Positions 7,938 to 16,625 of a stretch of DNA of 64,000 bases are shown here, piece after piece. A program made the position numbers and the translations under genes. The DNA is taken from the NCBI RefSeq assembly GCF_017352155.2, contig NZ_CP084319.1, forward strand, positions 124,001-188,000. The letters are read 5' to 3'. Position 1 is the stretch's first letter; every line of letters begins with the position of its first letter. The notes under the pieces were generated by a model. It made no database searches. It saw only the letters and a list, made by a program, of their open reading frames with translations, and had not been told where the DNA came from. This DNA is from Haloterrigena alkaliphila. GTDB taxonomy: Archaea; Halobacteriota; Halobacteria; Halobacteriales; Natrialbaceae.

Positions 7938-9650
7938 ATGTACGGAAGACGCTTAGCGACAATAGAGGAGATCATCGCGCTCGTCAGCCCGGATAGTGAG
8001 GAAGAACTATCGACGCTCGAAACGTGGGCGGACGATCACGAGATACCCGTCCACACGGTCGAGGTTGGTGACGACATCGACGAGGTGTACACCCCGGAAC
8101 GCGAGTACTTGGGTGTCACTCTCGGCGGTGACGGGACGTACCTCGAAGGCGTCCGGCAGTTCAGCCCGAGGCAGGTTCCGATCCTCGGGATCAACGCCGG
8201 GACCCTCGCGTTCCTCGCGAGTATCTCTCCGGACGACCTCACGGACGCCCTCGACGAAACCCTTCGAGGTGGTGCGACGGTCGACCACCGCCAGCAGTTA
8301 CACGTCGAGGGCAACGGAGTCGACTGTACCGGTATCAACGACGTCATGATCGAACACGAGCCGCCGGAGAACCCCGTCGACAGGAAGATCACCGAGCTGG
8401 AGGTATTCGCGGACGGCGAGTTCGTCGGTGAGTACGAAGGGAGCGGACTCGCAGTATCGACGCCGACCGGTTCGACCGGCGTTTCACTGTCGGCTGGCGG
8501 CCCCGTCCACTATCCGATGAACAACTCGTCGTTACAGATCGTGCCGCTGCACACCCATCGGATGGGCATCCGTCCGCTCATCGTCGATGCTAACACCACC
8601 ATCGAAGTCGTCTCAGAGGGGCCTGCAAACCTCCTCGTGGACGGTGGACGCGCACAGACCCGTCTCGAGGAGGGCGATACGATCACTATCAAAGGTGCCG
8701 ACACGTCGGCACTCGTCGTCAACACGAGTTACGACGACGACTTCTTCACGTCCATCTCCGAGAAACTCGGCTGGAGCGTCCGTGAAGACAGACACGATCA
8801 AGGTGATACCGTCAGGGCAGTCGAGACCACCGAGGCGGAAGACGTCGTCCGCCGGGCCAAGCAGGTCGCGGAGGACGCTTCGAAGGCGGCCGGTGAGGCG
8901 CTCAGAGAACTCCACGGCCAGACGGAGTCCGTCGAGTACAAGTCCGATAAATCGGACATCGTCACCGAGGCCGACTACAAGGCGGACAACATCATTACGA
9001 CCGTCATCGAGAACGAGTTTCCCACCCACGGGATCCGGTCGGAGGAGAGCGACGAGAAAGTCGGGACGAGCGAGTACACCTGGCTGATCGATCCGCTCGA
9101 CGGTACGGGGAACTTCGCACACGGAAACCCGAATTACTCGATCTCCATCGGGCTTCTCGAGGACGAGGAACCCGTAATGGGCGTCGTCTACGCGCCGGAG
9201 ACGGACGAAATGTTCACTGCGATCGAAGGTGAAGGAGCGATGCTGGACGGCCTTCCGATTTCGACGACCGATCGAACGTCGCTGGACGAGTGTATGCTCC
9301 TCTCCGGTTACGATCCGAACGGAACGTTCCTCTCGCACTGCTATCAGGAAACTCGCGGTGTTCGAAGTATCGGTTCCGCCGCGCTGAACCTTTGCTTCCT
9401 GGCGGCCGGAAGCGCCGACGCGGTGTGGGAGTTCGATACGTATCCGTGGGACGTCGCTGCTGGGGTAGTTATCGCCCGCGAGGCCGGCGCCACGCTCACG
9501 AACGCGGACGGCGAGCAGTACGACCCGATCGCGGCACACGAGACGCGAAACGAACTCGTCGGATCGAACGGACCGGTCCACGAGGATCTGCTCCGCCATC
9601 TCGACGACGAACAGGAACTGCAAGCTCCGAAACAGAGCAGCGCGGACTGA
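7938..9650 (+). CDS. NAD kinase - inositol monophosphatase-type phosphatase fusion
   Basis: The 570-residue protein has two enzyme domains. Residues 1-275 are an NAD kinase: GGDGT at 63-67, GINDV at 132-136 and STPTGSTGVSLSAGGP near 174-189. Residues 300-570 are an IMPase-fold phosphatase with a metal site at EADYKAD, SEES near 368-371, DPLDGTGN at 385-392 and WDVAAG at 504-509. In Methanocaldococcus jannaschii MJ0917 the same two activities, NADP phosphatase and NAD kinase, are fused, but as I recall in the opposite order. The likely role is control of the NAD/NADP ratio. The phosphatase could instead act on inositol phosphate or fructose bisphosphate. The gene stands alone, with a leader of about 100 bases after a possible TTTATA at 7834. 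Confidence 0.88.
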   Translation: MYGRRLATIEEIIALVSPDSEEELSTLETWADDHEIPVHTVEVGDDIDEVYTPEREYLGVTLGGDGTYLEGVRQFSPRQVPILGINAGTLAFLASISPDDLTDALDETLRGGATVDHRQQLHVEGNGVDCTGINDVMIEHEPPENPVDRKITELEVFADGEFVGEYEGSGLAVSTPTGSTGVSLSAGGPVHYPMNNSSLQIVPLHTHRMGIRPLIVDANTTIEVVSEGPANLLVDGGRAQTRLEEGDTITIKGADTSALVVNTSYDDDFFTSISEKLGWSVREDRHDQGDTVRAVETTEAEDVVRRAKQVAEDASKAAGEALRELHGQTESVEYKSDKSDIVTEADYKADNIITTVIENEFPTHGIRSEESDEKVGTSEYTWLIDPLDGTGNFAHGNPNYSISIGLLEDEEPVMGVVYAPETDEMFTAIEGEGAMLDGLPISTTDRTSLDECMLLSGYDPNGTFLSHCYQETRGVRSIGSAALNLCFLAAGSADAVWEFDTYPWDVAAGVVIAREAGATLTNADGEQYDPIAAHETRNELVGSNGPVHEDLLRHLDDEQELQAPKQSSAD

Positions 9651-9749
9651 CGTACCGCGTCACGTTCTCTCTGGCTGCGCTGCTGCCATCCCTTTCTCGT
9701 TTCGGTTTTTCGACACTCAGTCGGAATCTACGCCCGTTTCAGTGGTGCG

Positions 9750-11087
9750 CTACGGCCGCGAGAGGAACTCACCCCGGCCGGGCGAAGACCGGACCTCGTG
9801 GTCGCTGGCGATAACGTCGCCGTTCGCAATGACCGTGTCGACGCGTGCGCTCCACTCGCGACCTTCGTACGGCGTCCAGCCGCCGACGTACTGAAGGTCG
9901 TCAGCCGAAACCGTAAACTGGTCTTCGCGAACGAGAACGATGTCCGCGTCGGTCCCCTCCTGGAGCGATCCCTTCCGCGGGTAGATACCGGCCTCGCGTG
10001 CTGGCCGCGAACAAACGAGTTCGTGAAGCCGTGTCCAGGAGAGTCGGTCCTCGTGAACGCCGGCACTGACGAGGAATTCGAGCATCGTTTCGATGCTGGG
10101 CAGTCCGGCGTACGGTTCCCAGATATTCTCCCAGCCGCGCTCTCGGTCTTCCCGGTAGGTCGGGAAGTGTTCGCTGGCGATGAGATCGATCGTCCCGTCG
10201 CGGACGGCGTCCCAGAGTCGATCGACCTCTGCGGGCGATTTGAGGCTCGGATTGACCTTCAGGAACGGTCCCTTCTCCTCGACGTCTTCCGTCGAGAACG
10301 CGAGGTAATGCGGACAGGTCTCGAGGGTCACCGGAACGTTCGACCGTGATTTGAACCGGCCGCCTTCGCGCGCCCCGCTCCCGCTAGAGACGTGGACGAC
10401 GTGCAGGGGACACCCAGCGTACTCGGCGAACCACCCCATTCGATTGATGGCGTCGAGTTCCGCTTCGAGCGGGCGGGACTCCATGTACACGTCCGGCGTC
10501 GTTTCGTCTATCGACGCTCGAGCGTGGTCGAGGATTCCTTGCGTTTCGCAGTGAACGCGGACTTTCCCGCCGGCGTTTCCGACGGCTTCCATCAGGGACA
10601 CGATCGTCTCGTCGGAGGCGAGGTACGGCTCGGCCGTGAACGTCTTGAAATCGCGCGTCCCCTCCGCCATGATCGCCTCGACGTCGATGTCCGCCTCTTC
10701 GACGTTCCCCGCGACCAGTCCGAAGTCGATGTGTGCGAGCTCGGCACATTCGTCCCTCTTCTTCCGGAACGCGTCCGGCGACGTGATCGGACTCTGCGTC
10801 GGGAGTTCGACGACGGTCGTCACGCCGCCGGCCGCGGCACTCGCCGTCTGCGACGCGAAGTCGATACCGTCCGGAAAGAGGTTCTGATCGTGCATATGAT
10901 TGTGAATATCCACGATACCCGGAAGAGCGATCTTTCCCGCAGCGTCGATCACGTCCGTCGCGTCGCCGTATTCGCTTGCTACGTTCGGGCCGACCGCCCG
11001 TATCTGGCCGTCGTCGATGGCGATAGATCCCGCTCGAACGCCGGTCGCACTCACGATACGCGCGTCTTCGATGAGACGATCAGTCAT
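9750..11087 (-). CDS. Allantoinase / dihydropyrimidinase-like cyclic amidohydrolase
   Basis: A 445-residue member of the dihydroorotase-allantoinase-hydantoinase group, which opens cyclic ureides. The metal ligands are the HNH of GIVDIHNHMHD, the lysine of FKTFTAEP (carbamylated in relatives), HCETQ and HVVHVSSGSG. The C-terminal half closely follows allantoinases (DDLQYVGGWTPYEGREW, then TVIANGDVI and GRGEFL). The metal-bridging Asp normally found in SDH is Glu here (ASEHFPT), an unusual change that could alter activity. The start at 11087 (MTDRLIEDARIV) is fixed by family alignment, although the frame stays open much further upstream. It is divergent from the SsnA-like gene across about 195 bases. 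It could act with the M20 hydrolase at the left edge. Confidence 0.85.
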   Translation of the reverse strand: MTDRLIEDARIVSATGVRAGSIAIDDGQIRAVGPNVASEYGDATDVIDAAGKIALPGIVDIHNHMHDQNLFPDGIDFASQTASAAAGGVTTVVELPTQSPITSPDAFRKKRDECAELAHIDFGLVAGNVEEADIDVEAIMAEGTRDFKTFTAEPYLASDETIVSLMEAVGNAGGKVRVHCETQGILDHARASIDETTPDVYMESRPLEAELDAINRMGWFAEYAGCPLHVVHVSSGSGAREGGRFKSRSNVPVTLETCPHYLAFSTEDVEEKGPFLKVNPSLKSPAEVDRLWDAVRDGTIDLIASEHFPTYREDRERGWENIWEPYAGLPSIETMLEFLVSAGVHEDRLSWTRLHELVCSRPAREAGIYPRKGSLQEGTDADIVLVREDQFTVSADDLQYVGGWTPYEGREWSARVDTVIANGDVIASDHEVRSSPGRGEFLSRP

Positions 11088-11282
11088 GAACGAAAGCGTA
11101 TCGCGAACGACCAAAACAGTTGGCGATGCAATCGATACCTTGTCACTTTCCGGCGTGTGGCGCCTCAGCTTCCGCGGCCACGCCGAGAACACGTTTGTGG
11201 CAGCGATGTGTCGCCACGTGGGGAACCGTCGACGAAGTCGACCAGAGGTACCTTTTTGTAGAACGACAGTATCTCCCATGGT

Positions 11283-12581
11283 GTGATACTGAACGCAGGC
11301 ACGCTCATCACGATGAACGATGAGCGCGAGGTCAGAGAGGAGGTCCACGTCGTCGTCGAGGACGGTGAAATCGTCGACATCGCCGACGGATACGAATCCG
11401 CCGGGGAGACGATCGACGCTCGCGACGAGGTCGTTATTCCCGGCCTCGTGAATTGCCACACGCACATGTACGCGCTTCCGATTCGCGGCGCGCCGCTGAC
11501 CGCGTCCCCGGAGAGTTTCTACGAAGCGCTCGTCGACATCTGGTGGGAAGTCGACGAAGCGTTCACGGAGCGTGACGCCCGGTACTCCGCCCTCGGATCG
11601 GCCGCCGAGATGGTGGAGAGCGGCGTCACGGCGTTCTGTGACAACTATTCCGGGCCGAACACGCTTCCCGGTGCGCTGGACGCCGTCGCCGACGGCGTCT
11701 CCCAGACGCCGATTCGGGGCATGATTTCGTTCGAAACGACCGCACGCAACTCCGAAGCGGAGGCCCTCGAGGGGATCGAAGAGAACCAGCGGTACATCCG
11801 GGAGGCAGAGGACGAATACGACGATATCTCCGGCCACTACTGCCTCCACACCCTGTTTACGAACACGGAGGACGTCGTCGACGGGTGTGTCGAGCGTGCG
11901 GTCCAGGACGACCGGCCGATCCAGATCCATCTGGAGGAGGGGCTGGTCGACGTCCACGAGTCGATCAAGGAGTACGGGGAACGGCCCGTTCCCGCGCTCG
12001 ACTCGATGGGGCTCTTCGAGGCAGACGTCATCGCCGCCCACTGCGTCCACTCCACGGAACGTGAACTCGAGATCCTCGCCGAAAACGACGTGAAGGTCGC
12101 GCACAACCCGTACTCGAATATCAACAACGCGGTCGGTATCGCCGACGTCGAGACGATGGAAGAACTCGACATGACGATCGGCATCGGCGACGACGGCTGG
12201 GACCCAGATATGTTCGAAACGATGCGGTCGGCCGTCGGCATCCACAAGTTGAAAAAGAACGATCCGAGCGGTTTCGACATGGCGAAAGCGCTCGAATGGG
12301 CGACTATCGGTAGCGCGGATGTCCTCGGAATGGAAGACCGGATCGGTAGCATCGAAGTCGGGAAACGCGGCGACTTCGTCACACTCGACCTCGGTCCGAA
12401 CCCCGTGCTCCCCGAGAGCGCGCCCTACTACGTCGTCAGTGCCGCAAGCAGGGCCGACGTGACGCGGACCGTCATCGACGGGAAAATCGCGTACAGTCCG
12501 GATCAGGGTGTTAGTGGTGTCGACGAGGTGGAACTGGAGGCCGTCGGTGAGGCGAGTGCCGAACTCTGGGACCGACTCTGA
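11283..12581 (+). CDS. SsnA/TrzN-like metal-dependent amidohydrolase or aminohydrolase
   Basis: This 432-residue amidohydrolase belongs to the chlorohydrolase/SsnA/guanine-deaminase-type branch. The metal motif is HTH in VNCHTHMYALP, followed by IQIHLEEG, IAAHCVHSTE and the catalytic Asp in GIGDDGWDPD. AHNPYSNINNAVGIA is the substrate-loop region, and the C-terminal MEDRIGSIEVGKRGDF is typical. DIWWEVDEAF resembles SsnA. Members deaminate or dehalogenate purines, triazines or other heterocycles, and the substrate here is unknown. It starts at GTG (VILNAGTLITM) because no ATG precedes the conserved region. Its divergent neighbour is an allantoinase-like gene, and a striking palindromic repeat pair lies 70 bases past its stop. 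Confidence 0.85.
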   Translation: MILNAGTLITMNDEREVREEVHVVVEDGEIVDIADGYESAGETIDARDEVVIPGLVNCHTHMYALPIRGAPLTASPESFYEALVDIWWEVDEAFTERDARYSALGSAAEMVESGVTAFCDNYSGPNTLPGALDAVADGVSQTPIRGMISFETTARNSEAEALEGIEENQRYIREAEDEYDDISGHYCLHTLFTNTEDVVDGCVERAVQDDRPIQIHLEEGLVDVHESIKEYGERPVPALDSMGLFEADVIAAHCVHSTERELEILAENDVKVAHNPYSNINNAVGIADVETMEELDMTIGIGDDGWDPDMFETMRSAVGIHKLKKNDPSGFDMAKALEWATIGSADVLGMEDRIGSIEVGKRGDFVTLDLGPNPVLPESAPYYVVSAASRADVTRTVIDGKIAYSPDQGVSGVDEVELEAVGEASAELWDRL

Positions 12582-12648
12582 ACAGACGGTCCTGACTGTC
12601 GGCCAGTGGTGTACTTTTTCACTGTCGGTAAAAAGACAGCTCCTCAAT

Positions 12649-12733
12649 TATAGTTAACAGACTTAGCTTGTTAACCACCCAATCGAATTCTCTCCGTCAG
12701 TATCCTTTAACAGGCTAAGCCTGTTAACTATAG
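12649..12733. repeat. Pair of 23-bp palindromes arranged as an inverted repeat
   Basis: GTTAACAGACTTAGCTTGTT followed by AAC (12653-12675) and TTTAACAGGCTAAGCCTGTT followed by AAC (12706-12728) are each near-perfect palindromes. They are also inverted copies of one another, with TATA flanking both outer ends. Together they form arms of about 28 bases around a 28-base spacer. They sit between the SsnA-like gene and the rdfA-like gene, about 90 bases before the latter. They could be a double operator for a dimeric regulator, a transcription-ending cruciform or the remnant of a small inverted-repeat element. Confidence 0.75.
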
Positions 12734-12824
12734 CTCGCACCAATCAAGCATCCAAGCGAAGAGGAGGTACGACACGTACACGCTTCGTCAAGATTTATCA
12801 CTGATGCCCGAGTAAGAATGGGTA

Positions 12825-13472
12825 ATGCCAACTGATCCCGGTTGCAAAGTGGATGCAGCCGTCAAACGGTACGGTTTGGAATCCGCCGATCCGATGTACG
12901 AATCGATCGATGAGGGACTCCTCGCCCGGTGGAGGGGGTTAGATGACCGGACACCAATGGGGTACCGACCGCTCACGGAGTGGTTCAACAAACGCCTCCT
13001 CAAACAGGTGTACGACGAGTACGGCCGTGATTCGCTGGGCGCTCGTGTCGATAGCGATTACGAGGCGCTACGCAGCGACGACGAACTCATCCGAGAGGAG
13101 ATGGTCGAGAGCCTATCGGCGGACGGAATCGACGCCGAACGGGTTCTCGAGGATATGGTATCGTACGGGACGATGAGAAATCACCTTCAGGAGTGTCTCG
13201 AGGGGGACAAAGAACCACAAACTGCCGAGACCGAGTGGGAACGCGAGAGCATCGAGGTAGCTCGTGAGGTCGCCAGAGAGAAAGCCGAACGAGCACTGTC
13301 GTCTCTGGAGACGAAAGGGCAGATCGATGGCGTCGAATCATCGTCGATCGAGGTCCAGATCCAACTGCGTTGCGAGTCCTGTCCGACTCGGATCCCGCTC
13401 GAAGTAGCGGTCGAGCAGGGCTACGTCTGTGAGAAGCACAACCAAGCACCCGCCACCTCACACCGATCATGA
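12825..13472 (+). CDS. rdfA: RdfA-like protein (rod-determining factor family)
   Basis: A 215-residue protein of the haloarchaeal RdfA family. It starts with the conserved GCKVDAAVKRYGL, then YRPLTEWFNKRLLKQVYDEYG, a helical middle, and a C-terminal CESCPTRIPLEVAVEQGYVC that looks like a zinc-binding knuckle. In Haloferax volcanii RdfA is required to form rod-shaped cells, and its gene lies next to that of an SMC-like protein, Sph3. The same pairing occurs here with a four-base ATGA overlap. Haloarchaea often carry several paralogues, so this copy may not be the main shape factor. The paired palindromes at 12649-12733 are the obvious candidate control site. Confidence 0.65.
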   Translation: MPTDPGCKVDAAVKRYGLESADPMYESIDEGLLARWRGLDDRTPMGYRPLTEWFNKRLLKQVYDEYGRDSLGARVDSDYEALRSDDELIREEMVESLSADGIDAERVLEDMVSYGTMRNHLQECLEGDKEPQTAETEWERESIEVAREVAREKAERALSSLETKGQIDGVESSSIEVQIQLRCESCPTRIPLEVAVEQGYVCEKHNQAPATSHRS

Positions 13473-15277
13473 CCTGGAATATCGAAATCGAAAACATCGC
13501 TGGAATACTCGACGGACGGACGACGATCGAGCCGGGATTGAACGCCGTTAGAGGTTCGAACTGGCAGGGGAAATCGAGTTTCATCGAAGCTATCAAGACC
13601 GCACTCGGAACGTCGACGGAACTCACCGAAAACAAGGACAGCGGGCGGGTGAACCTACAGACACCCGACCGCGATATCACGGTTACGCTCGCCCGCGAGA
13701 ACGGGACCGTCCGGCGGAGCGGTACTCCGTATCTCGAAAACGAGTACGACGTTATTCGGACGGAACTGTTCGCCTGTCTCGACGAGCGGAACGAGGTCCG
13801 CAGTGCCGTTCGCCAGGGCGAGAACTTGGAGGACGTACTCATGCGCCCGCTCGATTTTCAAAATATCGACGAGCAGATCTCCGATCTGAAACGCGAGCGC
13901 GAGCAGATACGGACGGAACTCTCACAGGCGAGAGAGGCGAAAAAACGCCTGCCCGGTGTCCAGGAACAGGTCACCCAACTCGAGAAAGAGATCGAGGAGT
14001 TACGCGAAAAGCGCGACGAAATAGCCGTCAGCGACTCTGACGAAGCAACTGGCGGAGACGAGACCGATGACGCGTCACCCCAGCAACGGTTGAGTAACGT
14101 ACAGACGGAACGGAGTCAAGCTGAAAATCAGATCGACAGATTAGAACGGACCATCGAACGGACCGAAGAACGTCTCCAGCAGCGAAGATCCGAACTCGAG
14201 TCGCTCGAAATCCCAGCGGACGACGATATCGAGGATAAACTTGCGGCCGCCCGGGACCAACTGCAACAAATCGAACGGGACTCCGAAGTGCTGCAGTCGG
14301 TATACTCGGCGAACGAGATGGTTCTAAAGGAGAACCGACTCGACCTCTTGACGGAGGTCGAGCGCGAATTAACCGAAGACAACGTGGTTTGTTGGACATG
14401 CGGAAACGAGGCCAAGCGCGAGGAACTGGAGGAACGACTCGACCACCTCGGTGACAAAATCACGGATCTGCGGGCACAGAAAGAGCGGTATCACGATAGA
14501 GTCCAAGAACTCGAAGCCCGACGCGAAGAGATCGATCAGGCGAAGCGTCGAAAGCGCGATCTGGAAAGTGAAATAACGGAACTGGAGGACACGCTCGCCG
14601 ATCGACGTCGGAGTCTCGACGAAGCGGAGGAACGATACCGAGATGCACAGGAACGGGCCGAAAAACTCTCAGATGCCGTCGACGAGACCGTCGAAGCGAT
14701 CTCCGACGTCGAGAGCAAAATAAAGTATCGGGAAGCCGAACTGAATGATGTCGAGGACGAGCTATCCCAGCTCGAAACTCGGGCCGAACAAGTCGAGATG
14801 CTCGAAGCCGAGAGCGCGGAGATACGGACCGAGATCGAAGAACTCCGGAATCGCAAAGACAGGATCAAACACCGCGCTCGAGAGGCGTTCGACGAAGCGA
14901 TGGATGAAATCCTTTCCCGGTTTGGAACGGGGTTCGAGACCGCTCGTCTCACCGCCGACTTCGATCTCGTCGTCGCACGTGACGGTCGAGAAGCAAGTCT
15001 CGATGCACTCAGTGAGGGAGAACTCGAACTTATCGGCTTCGTCGCAGCGCTTGCAGGCTACGAATCGTTCGACGTCGACGAGGCGGTGCCGCTTCTGCTC
15101 GTCGACGGTCTCGGCGGGCTAGCGGACGACAACCTGCACACTCTAGTCGAGTATCTTCACGAACGGACGGAATACCTCGTGTTCACCGCATATCCGGAGT
15201 ACACGGCGTTCGAGGGCCGGGAGATCGACCCCGGTAATTGGACCGTCGCGACGAACAGGCAGGCACTGACTGAGTAA
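13469..15277 (+). CDS. Archaea-specific SMC-related (Rad50/Sph3-like) coiled-coil ATPase
   Basis: A 602-residue SMC-like ATPase. Walker A is GSNWQGKS (29-36), the signature-like SEGE lies in LDALSEGELELIGF, and Walker B is LLLVDG (542-547). Between them are two long charged coiled coils (about 135-300 and 315-480). A CWTC zinc-hook-like motif at 308-311 joins the coils, as in Rad50. The head is short and the protein is half the length of a true SMC. In Haloferax such a gene (sph3) is paired with rdfA. The start overlaps the rdfA-like stop by four bases, so translation is probably coupled. It may act on DNA or as a scaffold in shape control. Confidence 0.85.
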   Translation: MTWNIEIENIAGILDGRTTIEPGLNAVRGSNWQGKSSFIEAIKTALGTSTELTENKDSGRVNLQTPDRDITVTLARENGTVRRSGTPYLENEYDVIRTELFACLDERNEVRSAVRQGENLEDVLMRPLDFQNIDEQISDLKREREQIRTELSQAREAKKRLPGVQEQVTQLEKEIEELREKRDEIAVSDSDEATGGDETDDASPQQRLSNVQTERSQAENQIDRLERTIERTEERLQQRRSELESLEIPADDDIEDKLAAARDQLQQIERDSEVLQSVYSANEMVLKENRLDLLTEVERELTEDNVVCWTCGNEAKREELEERLDHLGDKITDLRAQKERYHDRVQELEARREEIDQAKRRKRDLESEITELEDTLADRRRSLDEAEERYRDAQERAEKLSDAVDETVEAISDVESKIKYREAELNDVEDELSQLETRAEQVEMLEAESAEIRTEIEELRNRKDRIKHRAREAFDEAMDEILSRFGTGFETARLTADFDLVVARDGREASLDALSEGELELIGFVAALAGYESFDVDEAVPLLLVDGLGGLADDNLHTLVEYLHERTEYLVFTAYPEYTAFEGREIDPGNWTVATNRQALTE

Positions 15278-15349
15278 CCGTTCCTTCTCCCATCTTTGCG
15301 GTTCGTTCCGTCATAACTGTTTTATCCGGGCGCAGTGACGCGGGAGATG

Positions 15350-16495
15350 ATGGACACTGCGAACGATTCCCCGGGGTCGAGGCTTCAGTTCGGCGAAGAC
15401 GAAATCCGGATCCGGGAAAACGAGATCGAGGAACTCCTCTCCGTTTCCCCGGACGACGTCTCCTCGCCAGAGACGTTGTCCGTCGCGAAAAACGTCTTTC
15501 TGCCGCTGACGACGGCATGTCGGTACACCTGTACGTACTGCACGTTTTTCGATCCCCCGGGCGAAGCATCGATAATGTCTATGGACGAGATCCGAACAGT
15601 GCTTCGTCAGGGCGTCCGGGCCGACTGCACGGAAGCCCTGTTTACGTTCGGCGATAAACCGGACGATCGGTACACCGAGATCCACCACCAACTCGACGAA
15701 TGGGGATACGGATCCATCCACGAGTACCTCCACCGGGCTTGCGAAGTCGCGTTGGAGGAGGGCATCCTCCCACACAGCAATCCCGGTGATCTCACCCACG
15801 ATGAGATGGGGTATCTTTCATCGGTCAATGCGAGCATGGGTGTTATGTTAGAGACGACCGCTCCTGTCGACGCTCACGCGGGTAAACGACGGAAAACCCC
15901 GGAACAGCGTCTCCGGACTATTCAGGCCGCTGGTGAACTCGCCGTCCCGTTCACCACGGGGATTCTCGTCGGACTCGGTGAGACGTGGCGCGATCGTGCA
16001 GAGAGTATTCTCACGATCAAAGCGCTCCACGAGCGGTACGGTCACATTCAGGAGGTGATCGTACAGAACGTGGTCCCGAACGAGCGGTCCGAGTTCGAGT
16101 CGCCGTCGGTCGAAACCATGCGCCGTGTGACAGCGATGGCGAGGTACGGGCTGCCGGATGCGATCGAACTCCAAGTGCCACCGAACCTCTTCCCGGTCGA
16201 TGAACTCCTCGACTGCGGTATCGGTGATTTCGGCGGTGTATCTCCGATCACGCAGGACCATATCAATCCGAATTACGCGTGGCCGGAACTGCGGCGACTC
16301 GAAGAACTGGCGGATACTGCGGAGAGGCGCGTCGTTGAACGACTTCCGGTCTACGAACGGTATCTCGACGAAGAGCGAGAGATTCGCGGGCCACAACGCC
16401 TCGATCGACCGTGGGTGACGGAACCGGTTCGAAACACCATTAGATCGAACGACCACCTCGCCCGACTGACCTCGACGGTGAATTCGCCGTCGTGA
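15350..16495 (+). CDS. cofG: FO synthase subunit 1, CofG (radical SAM)
   Basis: CofG is the radical SAM partner of CofH in making the F420 chromophore FO. The cluster motif is CRYTCTYC (Cys58, Cys62, Cys65) in TTACRYTCTYCTFFDP. Later conserved parts are ALFTFGDKP, PHSNPGDLT, ASMGVMLETT, TTGILVGLGET, VPPNLFP and DFGGVSPITQDHINP. At 381 residues it is complete. Two neighbouring ATGs at 15350 and 15353 are possible, with a GTG further up at 15335. It follows the SMC-like gene after a 72-base gap and is in the same orientation as cofH. Confidence 0.93.
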   Translation: MDTANDSPGSRLQFGEDEIRIRENEIEELLSVSPDDVSSPETLSVAKNVFLPLTTACRYTCTYCTFFDPPGEASIMSMDEIRTVLRQGVRADCTEALFTFGDKPDDRYTEIHHQLDEWGYGSIHEYLHRACEVALEEGILPHSNPGDLTHDEMGYLSSVNASMGVMLETTAPVDAHAGKRRKTPEQRLRTIQAAGELAVPFTTGILVGLGETWRDRAESILTIKALHERYGHIQEVIVQNVVPNERSEFESPSVETMRRVTAMARYGLPDAIELQVPPNLFPVDELLDCGIGDFGGVSPITQDHINPNYAWPELRRLEELADTAERRVVERLPVYERYLDEEREIRGPQRLDRPWVTEPVRNTIRSNDHLARLTSTVNSPS

Positions 16496-16625
16496 ACCAC
16501 CGCTCTATACTTCGCCACACTGCCCTCTTCCCGCTCACTCCTCCCTGTACCGTGAGTTTGAGAACTTACCAGCAACAATCTCCGGTATGTAAACCAAATA
16601 ATGTGGCCGTGTCGAACCTTGTCAC

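Noticed and set aside
11088-12647. A single 965-codon minus-strand frame joining the allantoinase-like gene to sequence opposite the SsnA-like gene
   Set aside because: The upstream part is the antisense shadow of a well-supported plus-strand gene. The allantoinase family N-terminus begins exactly at 11087.
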